In this document: positions 8,049 through 16,989 of the stretch, in pieces
Position numbering within the stretch: position 1 is the stretch's first letter
Layout: every line of letters starts with the position of its first letter
NCBI GenBank assembly: GCA_039820405.1
Contig: JBCBQC010000049.1
Location: forward strand, 1 to 46,918
Source: CALLVY01 sp937899855
Lineage (GTDB): Bacteria; Bacteroidota; Bacteroidia; Chitinophagales; Saprospiraceae
DNA: 46,918 nt
Reading direction: 5' to 3'
Made by a program: the position numbers and the translations under genes
Notes under the pieces: generated by a model
What the model saw: the letters and a program-made list of their open reading frames with translations, nothing else
What the model was told of the DNA's origin: nothing
Databases searched by the model: none

Positions 8049-9104
8049 TCAAAGGGTGTTGATGCTTTGACGGAAGTCTTTTTGCAGGACGAGCTGGATA
8101 TTGGTACGAACGATGGAGCCCATATTTTCGCAGCTTAGGAAGTCGTCGTTTTTGTGGTGCTGCGCCAGCTCCTGACGGAGGCGAATTACTTTTTCGGGAG
8201 CGGACAGGGGGGTGCTGCTCATCAAGTCGAGCACCAGACGGAGGCGGGCCCGCGAGCTTTTGGCCCGCATCGCAATCAGGCTACGTTCCTCCATCTGGTA
8301 CTGCCGCACCGTCTGGTCATTCATGTGCTCAATACCCAGAAAGATGATGGGGTTGTTGTCCTTAAAATACTGCGGGAGGTAAAAACTTTTGCGCCCCTCG
8401 TAGGATTGCTGGTCGAAATCGATGGCGCGCATGCGAAATTGGGAGCCTTCGATATCGGGGGTGATGTCGATGACGTAGTTGTAGGAACGCATGTCGCCGA
8501 GCAGGCGAACGAAACAGCGTTCGTTGAATTTGACGAACTCCTTGGCGATACGGATGAGGTTGAAGGTATTATCTTCCAGATTGCGCCGCATAAAGTCGTC
8601 CCCCGGAATGCCGGCGATGTGTTCTTCGATCAGGGTACTGCCGTCGACGAGGTAGGAGACGTGGTTGGGGGAAAGGATTTCCTCCAGTTCGAGCCCAAAA
8701 ACGCGCGAGGCATCGGTGCGTTTGACGTAGAAGTGGTCGTAGTTGTCGTTGAGGCGGTTGATGATCCGGACGCGGAAGGGCTGGGTATTGCCGAAGGTAC
8801 AAAAATCGACCCGGGCGACGCTGAGGTGTTCGAGAACGGTGAGGTCCCCATCGGTTTTGAGCAGGGCGTAAATTTGGGTCAGCGAGCGGTGAAGTTCTTC
8901 GCGTTCGGATTCGGTGTAGTAGACGGTTTCCCAGAGGGTATCCACACCGTTTTGATCGATGAGGGGGAGGCTGGTCGAATAGCGGACCAGATCCTGGTAC
9001 TGGAGGGGGAGTTGGGTCTGGCGATCGTACTGCCGCAGGTAGCCCCAGAGTTGGTTGGGGATGGGAAAGGGGACTTTTTTCTTGGAAGGGATATCGCCGC
9101 GCAT
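8049..9104 (-). CDS. Conserved-looking protein with kinase-like motifs
   Basis: I cannot name the family, but several features resemble the protein kinase/aminoglycoside phosphotransferase fold in the right order. HFYVKR around Lys128 resembles the nucleotide-binding lysine strand. EEHIAGIPGDDFM (160-172) resembles the hinge region of UbiB- or APH-type kinases. LGDMRSYNYV (202-211) sits where a catalytic loop of the GDxxxxN type would be, and RAIDFD (226-231) where the metal-binding DFD would be. The catalytic Asp-His pattern is replaced by GDMRS, so activity is uncertain. No signal peptide or membrane segment is present. The gene is divergent from marC with 107 bases between the starts. Confidence 0.6.
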   Translation of the reverse strand: MRGDIPSKKKVPFPIPNQLWGYLRQYDRQTQLPLQYQDLVRYSTSLPLIDQNGVDTLWETVYYTESEREELHRSLTQIYALLKTDGDLTVLEHLSVARVDFCTFGNTQPFRVRIINRLNDNYDHFYVKRTDASRVFGLELEEILSPNHVSYLVDGSTLIEEHIAGIPGDDFMRRNLEDNTFNLIRIAKEFVKFNERCFVRLLGDMRSYNYVIDITPDIEGSQFRMRAIDFDQQSYEGRKSFYLPQYFKDNNPIIFLGIEHMNDQTVRQYQMEERSLIAMRAKSSRARLRLVLDLMSSTPLSAPEKVIRLRQELAQHHKNDDFLSCENMGSIVRTNIQLVLQKDFRQSINTL

Positions 9105-9124
9105 GTGTGGAATGGATTAATCTT

Positions 9125-9132
9125 CAAAATTA
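9125..9132 (-). promoter_or_regulatory. Possible -7 element of the kinase-like gene
   Basis: On the minus strand this reads TAATTTTG, which fits the Bacteroidota TAnnTTTG consensus and lies 20 bases before the start codon at 9104. No good TTG element is visible at the matching distance, so this is only a weak call. Confidence 0.3.
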
Positions 9133-9211
9133 ACCAATTTTTTTTCATTCTGAGGGCACCTTTTTGGCCCTTCATTCGTTTCCCCCACTTTGATCGTAAA
9201 ATCTGGATAAC

Positions 9212-9778
9212 ATGAACGTCAAAGAAATCATTTCGGTCACCCTTATTTTGTTTTCGGTAATCGATATTTTGGGAAATATTCCCGTCATTTTGACCCTCAA
9301 GGAGCAGGGAAAAATCATCGAATCGGGCAAAGCCACACTGGCGGCGGGTTTGCTGATGGTGCTCTTCTTATTTGCGGGTGAATCCATCCTCCACCTCATC
9401 GGGATCGACGTGGCTTCCTTCGCCCTGGCCGGGGCCTTCGTCATCTTCGTGATCGGTCTGGAGATGATCCTGGGGATTACCCTGTTCAAGGAGGAGGAAA
9501 ACGCTTCCCAGTCCAGCTCCATCGTGCCGCTGGCCTTTCCCCTGATCGCCGGAGCCGGTACGCTCACCACCATCCTGTCGCTCAAGGCCGAATACCAGGA
9601 GCTCAACATCGGGATTGGCATCGCGGTCAACCTACTGATCGTCTACGTCGTACTGCGCTCCTCGGGCTGGATCCAAGGCAAATTGGGCAAGGGGGGAGCC
9701 TCGGTACTCCGCAAAGTTTTTGGAATCATCCTCCTGGCCATTGCCATCAAGCTGTTTAAGAGCAATTGGGTGGTGTAG
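9212..9778 (+). CDS. MarC-family integral membrane protein
   Basis: The 188-residue protein has about six membrane helices with the pattern of the MarC/YhgN family: an N-terminal LILFSVIDILGNIPVILTL helix, a middle FALAGAFVIFVIGLEMILGI segment, the conserved IVPLAFPLIAGAGTLTTIL stretch, and a C-terminal VFGIILLAIAIKLF helix. The PLAFPLIAGAGT motif is the most diagnostic part. The biochemical function of this family is not established; the old link to multiple antibiotic resistance was not confirmed. The gene stands alone between a divergent gene and the separately promoted YfhO-like gene. Confidence 0.9.
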   Translation: MNVKEIISVTLILFSVIDILGNIPVILTLKEQGKIIESGKATLAAGLLMVLFLFAGESILHLIGIDVASFALAGAFVIFVIGLEMILGITLFKEEENASQSSSIVPLAFPLIAGAGTLTTILSLKAEYQELNIGIGIAVNLLIVYVVLRSSGWIQGKLGKGGASVLRKVFGIILLAIAIKLFKSNWVV

Positions 9779-9804
9779 TCAGGGGACAAAACAATTGGAA
9801 TGGG

Positions 9805-9837
9805 TTTCGCAAACTCTTGTATAAAAGATTAAATTTG
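9805..9837 (+). promoter_or_regulatory. Predicted Bacteroidota-type promoter of the YfhO-like gene
   Basis: TAAATTTG at 9830-9837 matches the -7 consensus TAnnTTTG exactly. TTTCG at 9805-9809 occupies the -33 position with the usual spacing of about 20 bases, although it is an imperfect match. The element ends 31 bases before the start codon at 9869. Confidence 0.6.
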
Positions 9838-9868
9838 CAGACCAAACACCAAAAGTTGTCGATCACTT

Positions 9869-12370
9869 ATGGCTAACCCAACCCTTGCCCAACGCCTGAT
9901 GCCGCATTTGGCGGCCTTTTTTATCATCCTGCTGGCCGTGGTACTCTACTTCTTGCCCCAGTTGCAGGGACGCATCATCCCGGCGGGAGACATCGTATCG
10001 TACGAATCCATGGCCCGCGAGATCAACGACTACCGCCAATCAACCGGCGATCGCAGCTTGTGGACCAACTCGATGTTTGGCGGGATGCCCACCTACCAGA
10101 TCGACAGTTCGCAACCGAGTAACGTGCTGAACTACGTCGAAAAGGCGACTCAATTGTTTACCGCCCGCCCCATCGGCTACTTCTTTTCGATGGCTTTTTT
10201 GTTCTACTTCCTGATGCTCTACCTCGGGGCTAGCCCCTGGCTCAGCATCATTGGAGGACTGGCCTTTGGCCTCTCGGCGGGCAATATGACACTCTTCGAG
10301 GCCGGCCACATGACCAAATTGCGTGTCATCGCCACCTTTTCGCTGATGGTGATCGGAATGCTGATGGTCTTTCGCAAAGACTACCTGCGGGGTAGCCTGC
10401 TGTTTGCCCTAGGGCTAGGCCTGAGCCTCTATGCCAACCACGTCCAGATGACCTATTACTTTTTTCTGGGCCTGGGCGTCTACGTATTGACGGAAATTGC
10501 CTTTCAGTTTAAGAGCGCGGATTGGGTTCATTTTGGCAAGGCTTTCGGCTTTCTGGCCCTGGGAACACTCCTGGGGGTGGGTTCTTCGGCCTCCAAACTC
10601 TGGACCACTTACGAATACGGAAAAGATACCATGCGGGGTGCCCCCATCCTGGAGAGCAGTGGTAGCAATGGGCCCCAGTCTTCTAGCGAAACCGACGGAC
10701 TGGAATGGGAATACGCCATGCAGTGGAGCAACGGCACCGTCGATTTGTTTTCGGTGATGATTCCCGGAGTGGCGGGGGGCAGTACGCAGGAGGAATTGGG
10801 CTCCGATTCCCAACTCTACCAGGACCTCAAACGGCGGGGAGCCAACGTGGGGAATGATTTTCGGGCACCCCTGTACTGGGGATCGCTGCCCTTTACGAGT
10901 GGTCCCAATTACTTTGGGGCCGTCTTCTGTTTTCTCTTTATCCTCGGGCTACTCCTCATTCGGGGGCCCCTCAAGTGGTGGCTGGGCATCGTGGTACTGC
11001 TGATGCTGTTGGCATCGATGGGCAAACATTTTGCCCTGCTCAACCGCCCCCTCTTCGATTACTTTCCGCTTTTCAATAAGTTTCGAACGCCCAATAGCAT
11101 CCTGGTCGTAGCGGGCTTCTTCGTGCCCATTTTGGGCGTATACACGGTATCGGAAATCATGCAGGGCAAGCTGGAAAAGGAAAAGGTCCTGCGCAATTTG
11201 TACATCGCCCTGGGCATCAGCGGCGGCATCTGCCTCTTTTTTGCCCTGGTGGGCCCCTCGATGTTTGATTTCAGCAGCCCCGGCGATGCCCGCCTGGAAC
11301 AGCGCGGCTACAACCTGGATGCCCTCGCCGCCGATCGACAAGCCCTGATGCGCTCCGATGCGCTGCGTTCGTTGGCCCTCATCCTGGCCACCGGTGGCTT
11401 ACTCTGGGCTTTTGTACAACAAAAATTACAGGCCAGCCTGCTCCTCGTCGGGCTGGGGGTACTGGCCATCGGCGATACCTGGATGGTGGCCAAACGCTAC
11501 GTCGACGAAGGCAAATTCGAGACGCCCTCCCGCTACGAAAATCGCCACCAGGCCCGCGCCGTCGACAACGAAATTCTCAAGGATACCGACCCCCACTTCC
11601 GCGTTTTCGATCTGAGCATCAATACCTTCAACGACGCCAGCAGTTCCTTTTTCCACAAGACCATCGGTGGCTACAACGCCGCCAAGCTCCAGCGCTTTCA
11701 GGATATGATCGACTACCACCTGACGAAAGGCAACCAGGGGGTACTGGCCATGCTCAATACCAAGTACGTGATCACCCAAGAGCAACAGGCCCAGCGCTTT
11801 CCCGGACTCGGCAACGCCTGGACCGTCAGCAGCCTCAAAATGGTCGATACGCCCAACGAGGAAATCGATGCCCTCACGGGACTCGAACCGGACAAAGTAG
11901 CGGTGGTACACCAGGAGTACGCCGACTATCTGCAGGGCCTACAGCCCAGCGGCACGGGAACGGTCCAACTCGCCGACTACCGCCCCAATCACCTCAGCTA
12001 CCAGAGCAAGGCTACGAGCGAGGAGCTGGCCGTATTCTCCGAAGTCTGGTACGGCCCCGACAAGGGCTGGCAAGCCTACATCGACGGACAGGCGGTCGAC
12101 CACATTCGGGTCAATTACTTGCTACGCGCCCTAAAAATTCCGGCGGGGGAACACCAAATCGAGTTTAAATTTGAACCCAGCTCCTACTACCGTGGAGAAA
12201 CGATCACCCTGATTTTTTCCCTACTCATCCTACTGGGTAGCCTGGCCATCCTGGGTTTGGGACTCAAAGATTGGTACGAAAATCCACCCGAAATCGCCAC
12301 TCCGCCCCCCGCTGCTAAGAAGCCCGCTCCCAAGACGAAGGCCAAGCGACCCAAGAAGGGAAAGAAATAG
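9869..12370 (+). CDS. YfhO-like large membrane protein
   Basis: The 833-residue protein begins with a membrane helix (FFIILLAVVLYFLPQL) followed by an extracytoplasmic segment with NSMFGGMPTYQID, then about ten further helices up to residue 550, a soluble domain of about 230 residues, one last helix (LIFSLLILLGSLAILGLGL) and a Lys/Pro-rich cytoplasmic tail. This is the layout of Bacteroidota proteins annotated YfhO, a GT-C-fold glycosyltransferase relative. The PTYQ motif and the late domain ending in EVWYGPDKGWQAYIDG are typical of that group. It probably acts on a lipid-linked sugar or cell-envelope polymer, but no donor or acceptor can be inferred. The basic tail PKTKAKRPKKGKK is a likely cytoplasmic anchor. 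It has its own promoter at 9805-9837. Confidence 0.82.
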   Translation: MANPTLAQRLMPHLAAFFIILLAVVLYFLPQLQGRIIPAGDIVSYESMAREINDYRQSTGDRSLWTNSMFGGMPTYQIDSSQPSNVLNYVEKATQLFTARPIGYFFSMAFLFYFLMLYLGASPWLSIIGGLAFGLSAGNMTLFEAGHMTKLRVIATFSLMVIGMLMVFRKDYLRGSLLFALGLGLSLYANHVQMTYYFFLGLGVYVLTEIAFQFKSADWVHFGKAFGFLALGTLLGVGSSASKLWTTYEYGKDTMRGAPILESSGSNGPQSSSETDGLEWEYAMQWSNGTVDLFSVMIPGVAGGSTQEELGSDSQLYQDLKRRGANVGNDFRAPLYWGSLPFTSGPNYFGAVFCFLFILGLLLIRGPLKWWLGIVVLLMLLASMGKHFALLNRPLFDYFPLFNKFRTPNSILVVAGFFVPILGVYTVSEIMQGKLEKEKVLRNLYIALGISGGICLFFALVGPSMFDFSSPGDARLEQRGYNLDALAADRQALMRSDALRSLALILATGGLLWAFVQQKLQASLLLVGLGVLAIGDTWMVAKRYVDEGKFETPSRYENRHQARAVDNEILKDTDPHFRVFDLSINTFNDASSSFFHKTIGGYNAAKLQRFQDMIDYHLTKGNQGVLAMLNTKYVITQEQQAQRFPGLGNAWTVSSLKMVDTPNEEIDALTGLEPDKVAVVHQEYADYLQGLQPSGTGTVQLADYRPNHLSYQSKATSEELAVFSEVWYGPDKGWQAYIDGQAVDHIRVNYLLRALKIPAGEHQIEFKFEPSSYYRGETITLIFSLLILLGSLAILGLGLKDWYENPPEIATPPPAAKKPAPKTKAKRPKKGKK

Positions 12371-12402
12371 GACGGCGGACATCCCCGCCAGGGGGCCAAG
12401 CC

Positions 12403-13041
12403 TCAGTTGCTGACGAAGGGCATTTGGGCGAGAAATTCCTCGGATTCCACCTGGGTGAGGAGGAAATCGGCCAGGTCGCCGCGGGTGATTACCGTACTCG
12501 TATTGACGCCCACCCAACCCACGCGGTACGCTCCCTTGGGAGTAGCATTAACCAAGCGGGGGCCACGTACGATGGTCCAGTCCAGTCCACTCTCCGCGAG
12601 TACCCGGTGATGCTCGATGGCATCGTTCAATACTTTGGGTACGGCCACCTTCATTAAAAAGCGAATGGCTTTGTCGACCAATTTGGGTTGGTCCTTTTCC
12701 GGGAAGGGAAGCCCCCCACCGGAAAGGGAAATGATTCTCCGTACCGAGGCGGCTTTCATGGCCGCGACGATGTTTTTGGTGCCAGTGGTTTGGAGCCACT
12801 CGGGAGAGCCCTTGACGTGTCCAAACAAACTCACCACCACCTGCGTACCCCTTACGAGTTCCGCTACGTCGCGGGCTTGGAGGACATCTCCCTGGATGAC
12901 CCGCAACCGCTCGTGGGAAAAGGTCAACTTTCCGGGATTGCGGACCAGGGCCTGGACCCGGTAGCCCTGCTCCAGGGCGGTTTTTAAAAAAAGACGACCA
13001 GTTTGCCCGGTAGCGCCCAGTAATGCGATGGTTTTGCTCAT
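12403..13041 (-). CDS. NAD(P)-binding NmrA/atypical SDR oxidoreductase
   Basis: The N-terminus IALLGATGQTGRLFL holds the dinucleotide-binding GATGQTG loop (residues 9-15) on the first Rossmann strand. VQALVRNPGKL follows as the second strand, where the Arg favours NADP(H). VIQGDVLQARDV and VVSLFGH continue the fold, and DWTIVRGPRLVN late in the protein is typical of NmrA-like and flavin-reductase-like atypical SDRs. There is no YxxxK catalytic pair. It may reduce quinones or flavins, or act as a redox-sensing binding protein. It is divergent from an HxlR regulator gene with 90 bases between starts, a common pairing that suggests it is the regulator's target. Confidence 0.87.
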   Translation of the reverse strand: MSKTIALLGATGQTGRLFLKTALEQGYRVQALVRNPGKLTFSHERLRVIQGDVLQARDVAELVRGTQVVVSLFGHVKGSPEWLQTTGTKNIVAAMKAASVRRIISLSGGGLPFPEKDQPKLVDKAIRFLMKVAVPKVLNDAIEHHRVLAESGLDWTIVRGPRLVNATPKGAYRVGWVGVNTSTVITRGDLADFLLTQVESEEFLAQMPFVSN

Positions 13042-13131
13042 ACTCGGTAGACATTTGATTGATTTGTACCGGCAAAATTAGGCACAATGGGTCCCGCTTA
13101 CTACTTTAGCGGTACTAACCTTTTGGTGGGT

Positions 13132-13458
13132 ATGGAAAAAGAAAAAATCTACATCACTCCACGCTGCCCCATCCGAACCACCCTGGAGCTGGTGGGCGGC
13201 AAGTGGAAACTCGTCATCCTACAGCAGTTGTTGGCGGGGGAAGAGCTGCGTCTGAGCCAACTCAAGTCCCTGATCCCGGACATCAGTGAAAAGATGCTCA
13301 TCCAAGAATTGAAGACGATGGGGATCAGCGGGCTGGTCAGCAGGAAAAACTACGGCGAGGTGCCGCCGAGGGTGGGCTATACCATCACCGACAAGGGCCG
13401 GCACGTTGCCCCCCTCATCGAGGCGATGGCCCGTTTTGCCCAACAGTACGAGCGCTAG
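13132..13458 (+). CDS. HxlR-family transcriptional regulator
   Basis: This 108-residue winged-helix protein has the family signature CPIRTTLELVGGKWK, followed by the helix-turn-helix around LSQLKSLIPDISEKMLIQEL and the wing GEVPPRVGYTITDKG. Cys12 sits at the position of the redox-sensing cysteine of regulators such as YodB and HypR, so thiol or quinone stress is a plausible signal. The start at 13132 is chosen over 13087 because the family begins shortly before the CPI motif. Upstream, GGTCCCGCT (near 13089) and AGCGGTACTAACC (near 13109) form an imperfect dyad that could be an operator shared with the divergent oxidoreductase gene. Confidence 0.9.
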   Translation: MEKEKIYITPRCPIRTTLELVGGKWKLVILQQLLAGEELRLSQLKSLIPDISEKMLIQELKTMGISGLVSRKNYGEVPPRVGYTITDKGRHVAPLIEAMARFAQQYER

Positions 13459-13486
13459 GGCCGGACCGATCCCCCCGCGCCTCGCA

Positions 13487-13517
13487 TTGCATCTCTCCCC
13501 GACCTTCCGTAACTTTG
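13487..13517 (+). promoter_or_regulatory. Predicted promoter of the TraB-like gene
   Basis: TTG at 13487-13489 and TAACTTTG at 13510-13517 are separated by 20 bases, a full match to the Bacteroidota TTG-N20-TAnnTTTG promoter. The -7 element ends 33 bases before the start codon at 13551. Confidence 0.65.
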
Positions 13518-13550
13518 TGGACCTTACTGAACATACAACAATGAGAAAGC

Positions 13551-16500
13551 ATGATGACTACGCTCCGCTCTATCCTTTGGCTCGGCACTGCCCTATTTTT
13601 GCTCTCTCCCCCACCGGGCCAGGCCCAATCTACTACCGCTGACTACGAACTTTTGTGGGAAATCACCGGCAATGGCCTGAGCCAGCCGAGCTACCTCTTT
13701 GGGTCGATGCACAGCCAAGAATCCTCCATTTTCAAGCTGCCCGATTCCCTCTGGCTCGCCCTAGCCGCTTGTGAGGGTCTGGCCAACGAAATTCACCTCG
13801 ACTCGGCCATGTTGCTGATGGTGGAAAAAATGGTGGCTAATGATGGGCCCCAGAGCGAAACGGTGGAGGAAGAACCGGCGGCGGCCTATTCGGCGGGGGA
13901 TAGCCTGCGGGCGGCGGCCCTGGAGGACATGCCCACCGTGCTCGATGCCTATCTGATGCAGCACGCTAAATTGTGGGGCAAGCAGCTGTGGGGCTTGGAA
14001 AACATCGAGGAAAACTTGGCGCAATTGGAGGAAGACGATCTGGACCTGGACATGGGGCGGCTTTTCCGGCAGAGCGCGGAATTTAAGGAGATGGAATCCA
14101 TCTACCGCGTGGGATCGCTGGAGGCGGTCGAGCGCTACGTCCAAAGCAATAAGGTGAAGTTTGAGGCGGATATTGAACTGACGCGTCGCAACCGCATCCA
14201 GGCCAATAGCATCGCGCGCATCATCCGCGAGCAGTCCTTGTTCAGCGTCGTCGGTGTGGCCCACTTGCCGGGCCCCCAGGGCGTTCTCCAACTGCTGCGC
14301 GACCGGGGCTTTCGGCTGCGGCCGGTAAAGGCCACCTACGGGGCCAAGCCAGCGAATCTACCGGACATCTACCAGCCCGCGGAGAACTGGGGAGCATACC
14401 GTAATCAAGGGGCCAGCTACCGCTTCCGTACGCCCCAAAAACCCATTGCCATGGATATGGGGATTGGGCAGGAAGGTTACCTGACCCTCGACCTGGGCAC
14501 CGGGACCTTTTACGTCCTCTTCGAGTTTATTCCCGATTCCGATAAACTGTGGGATTTTGCCAGCTACGGCGAACAAATCGTACAGCGCTTTTTGTCGGAG
14601 GAATACCAACTGCTCGAACGTCGGGAGGAGGACTATCGGGGCCAACCCGCCTTGGAATTGAGTTATTTCCAGCCCTGGGAAAGCGTGCCCTACCTGCGTT
14701 TTCGCCTCATCCAACGCGAGGGAAAAATGCTGCTGTTACAGTTTGGTTCGATAAATAAAAAAATGTTGTTTTCACCCGTTGCGGAGCGGTACTTTGCGTC
14801 CGTCGAGCTGCTGGAATCGACCAGCCAACTGACCGAATGGAGCAGTGCCGAGGCTGCCTGCCAACTCCTGCTTCCCAGCAACGCTACCTTTTCCGAAAAA
14901 CGCGCCAACGACGATACCGGCAATGAGTACCACATCAAAATGATGCAGGGGACCATTGGGGAAGACACCTACCTCTTCCGCTACAACGACCTGCCCAAAG
15001 GGCTCTACCTCGAATCGGATTCGATTACCCTGTGGCAGTACTACTACCAATTTAAACGCCGCTACCCCAAGGCCCGCACTACTACTCAAGTCTTTAAATA
15101 CCGCGATTATCCCGCCCTCGATTTTCGCCTCGAACTGGACGAAGGCTACATCCGCGGCATGGCCGTCCTCCGCGGACAACGCTTTTACCTGCTACTGGCC
15201 ATTTCGCGAACGGCGGACGGTCAGGATGGCTTTTTTGACTCCTTCGAATTTTTGCCCTACCGGCCCATTGACTACCAGACCTTCCACGTGGCCGATGGCT
15301 CCATTCAAATTCGCCTGCCCGCGGACACCCTGGCCCGCGTGACCGAGCGGACCATCAATCAGCTTACGAACCAAGAAGACATCAGCGACCTGGGAAAGGA
15401 GCACGTCGTCGGAGCTACCGATCCCCAAACTGGAACGCTGTTTACCTTTGAGTCGACCCGCTATTCGCCGCTTTTTCAATTCAATGGAGAAACGCCCTAC
15501 GATAGCCTGCTCCTTCTGATTGCGAGCAATCTGGAAGAGACCTGGGAGGGGAAAATCTTGTGGTCGGCCTTCGACGTCCTGCTCCAGGGGCCCCGGGTGC
15601 TGGATTTTGTGGTGCAGCCCCACCAAAGCCACCTCCAGCTTCGTTTTCGCCTCTTCCTGCACAACAACTACCTCTACGCCTTCTACGCCCACCTGGCCCC
15701 CGAGCTGGTCAACGACGAACGGATTGCCACCTACTTTGGAAATTTTCAACTCCAAAACCCACTTTCTCCACACGGCGGGATTTTTGAGTCCAAGGCAAGC
15801 CTCATACTGGAGCGATTGCTCTCCGACGATCCCGACCAGCGGGCCGAAGCCATCCTGGCGATGGACAACCAGTACTTTTCAGCTACTGACGACCTGCCGC
15901 GGATTTACCAGATTCTGAGCGATCGCTCCGATCTACCCCAAGCCGTAGAGTTGGTTTTACTCGAAGAGTTTCGTTACACTTCGGACCAACGGTCGCCCGA
16001 ATTTTTACGGGAGTACTACCGCCCGGAACAAGATCGCGAAACGCGGATCGCCTTGCTCCAAAGTTTGCTGCGCTTGAAGAGCGAAAAGGGTACGCAATAT
16101 TTTCTGGATTTGCTGTACCGCGACGGGGAGTTGCGGCGGGAGGAGGACTTGGATTTCCCCCTCCAACAAGCCCTCGTCGACAGTCTGGCCTTGTTTGAAA
16201 CCTATTATCCCGCTTTGAAAAAATTAGCGGAAAATCCGGTTTACGCCACCGTCCTATTTCTGATGGGGGCCTCCGTTTTGGAGGATGCGGAGCTCTCTTC
16301 CCAATACCTTCGCCAGGACCTGGACTATCTCCACCAACGGGTCGAACGGGCCATTGCGGATCGGGGGGCGACACAGGTTTACCTCTTGGAAGAAATCCTG
16401 GACTTTTACCGACGCCTGGAGCCCGCCCCTCAGCGGCAAGTACAGATGCGCCGAATTTTTGAGCACCCGGACTTGCGATCGTGGGGGCGCTGGGCCATGG

Positions 16501-16985
16501 TCGAATATTTTGCGGAAAACGGGATTGCGATCCAAAAGGAATGGGTAACTCCCCTGCTCGACGATTCCATCTACATTTACCCGACGCTGGAGTTGCTCAA
16601 TAACCATCAGCTACAATCACTCGTGGCCGACCGGTACTTCCGCCCCGACTATCTGGCCGAGCAAATGCTCTACTACTACGCGGTGGACGTGTCGCGCTAC
16701 CCGCCCCGGGTCCGGGTGATCGGAAAACGCCAGTATCCTTATTTGGGGAAGGACCAAACTGTGTACCTCCTCCAGTTCGACTTTCCCGAGGGGGTGACGG
16801 ATAGCGAACCTACCTCCGTGTACTGGGGGATCGCGGGTCCTTTTTCGGGCAGTGGGCCCGACCTGCAATTTAGCGACGATTTGGTCAACTGGCAGGGAAC
16901 GCCCTGGGATGGGAACAGCAAAGATCCCGCGATTGACGAACAAATCAGAAAGTGGATTGCGGAGGAGGAGGCACGGGCCAAATGA
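13551..16985 (+). CDS. Large exported TraB/GumN-like mosaic protein
   Basis: Residues 1-25 are a signal peptide. Residues about 30-270 match the TraB/GumN fold: LLWEITGNGLSQPSYLFGSMHSQ at the start, LANEIHLDSAM in the middle, and the family's closing motif SVVGVAHLPGPQGVLQLLRDRGF. TraB proteins are related to EreA/ChaN and Tiki-type proteases or esterases; the GSMHS motif is the conserved His region. Usual members are about 300 residues, but this one has 1144. Residues about 290-740 hold three related beta-rich units, each with a strand pattern of the form YRGQPALELSYF or YRDYPALDFRL followed by an R-G-x(4)-LLL strand. Residues about 750-1060 are alpha-helical and resemble HEAT repeats (DPDQRAEAILAM, RETRIALLQSLLRLKSEKG). 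The product is probably periplasmic or surface-exposed. It converges with the Usp gene, four bases apart. Confidence 0.75.
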   Translation: MMTTLRSILWLGTALFLLSPPPGQAQSTTADYELLWEITGNGLSQPSYLFGSMHSQESSIFKLPDSLWLALAACEGLANEIHLDSAMLLMVEKMVANDGPQSETVEEEPAAAYSAGDSLRAAALEDMPTVLDAYLMQHAKLWGKQLWGLENIEENLAQLEEDDLDLDMGRLFRQSAEFKEMESIYRVGSLEAVERYVQSNKVKFEADIELTRRNRIQANSIARIIREQSLFSVVGVAHLPGPQGVLQLLRDRGFRLRPVKATYGAKPANLPDIYQPAENWGAYRNQGASYRFRTPQKPIAMDMGIGQEGYLTLDLGTGTFYVLFEFIPDSDKLWDFASYGEQIVQRFLSEEYQLLERREEDYRGQPALELSYFQPWESVPYLRFRLIQREGKMLLLQFGSINKKMLFSPVAERYFASVELLESTSQLTEWSSAEAACQLLLPSNATFSEKRANDDTGNEYHIKMMQGTIGEDTYLFRYNDLPKGLYLESDSITLWQYYYQFKRRYPKARTTTQVFKYRDYPALDFRLELDEGYIRGMAVLRGQRFYLLLAISRTADGQDGFFDSFEFLPYRPIDYQTFHVADGSIQIRLPADTLARVTERTINQLTNQEDISDLGKEHVVGATDPQTGTLFTFESTRYSPLFQFNGETPYDSLLLLIASNLEETWEGKILWSAFDVLLQGPRVLDFVVQPHQSHLQLRFRLFLHNNYLYAFYAHLAPELVNDERIATYFGNFQLQNPLSPHGGIFESKASLILERLLSDDPDQRAEAILAMDNQYFSATDDLPRIYQILSDRSDLPQAVELVLLEEFRYTSDQRSPEFLREYYRPEQDRETRIALLQSLLRLKSEKGTQYFLDLLYRDGELRREEDLDFPLQQALVDSLALFETYYPALKKLAENPVYATVLFLMGASVLEDAELSSQYLRQDLDYLHQRVERAIADRGATQVYLLEEILDFYRRLEPAPQRQVQMRRIFEHPDLRSWGRWAMVEYFAENGIAIQKEWVTPLLDDSIYIYPTLELLNNHQLQSLVADRYFRPDYLAEQMLYYYAVDVSRYPPRVRVIGKRQYPYLGKDQTVYLLQFDFPEGVTDSEPTSVYWGIAGPFSGSGPDLQFSDDLVNWQGTPWDGNSKDPAIDEQIRKWIAEEEARAK

Positions 16986-16989
16986 TGCT

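Noticed and set aside
8154..9215. 353-codon plus-strand open frame opposite the kinase-like gene
   Set aside because: It is antisense, with low-complexity Val/Asp/Gly composition. The minus-strand protein has ordered motifs and better codon character.
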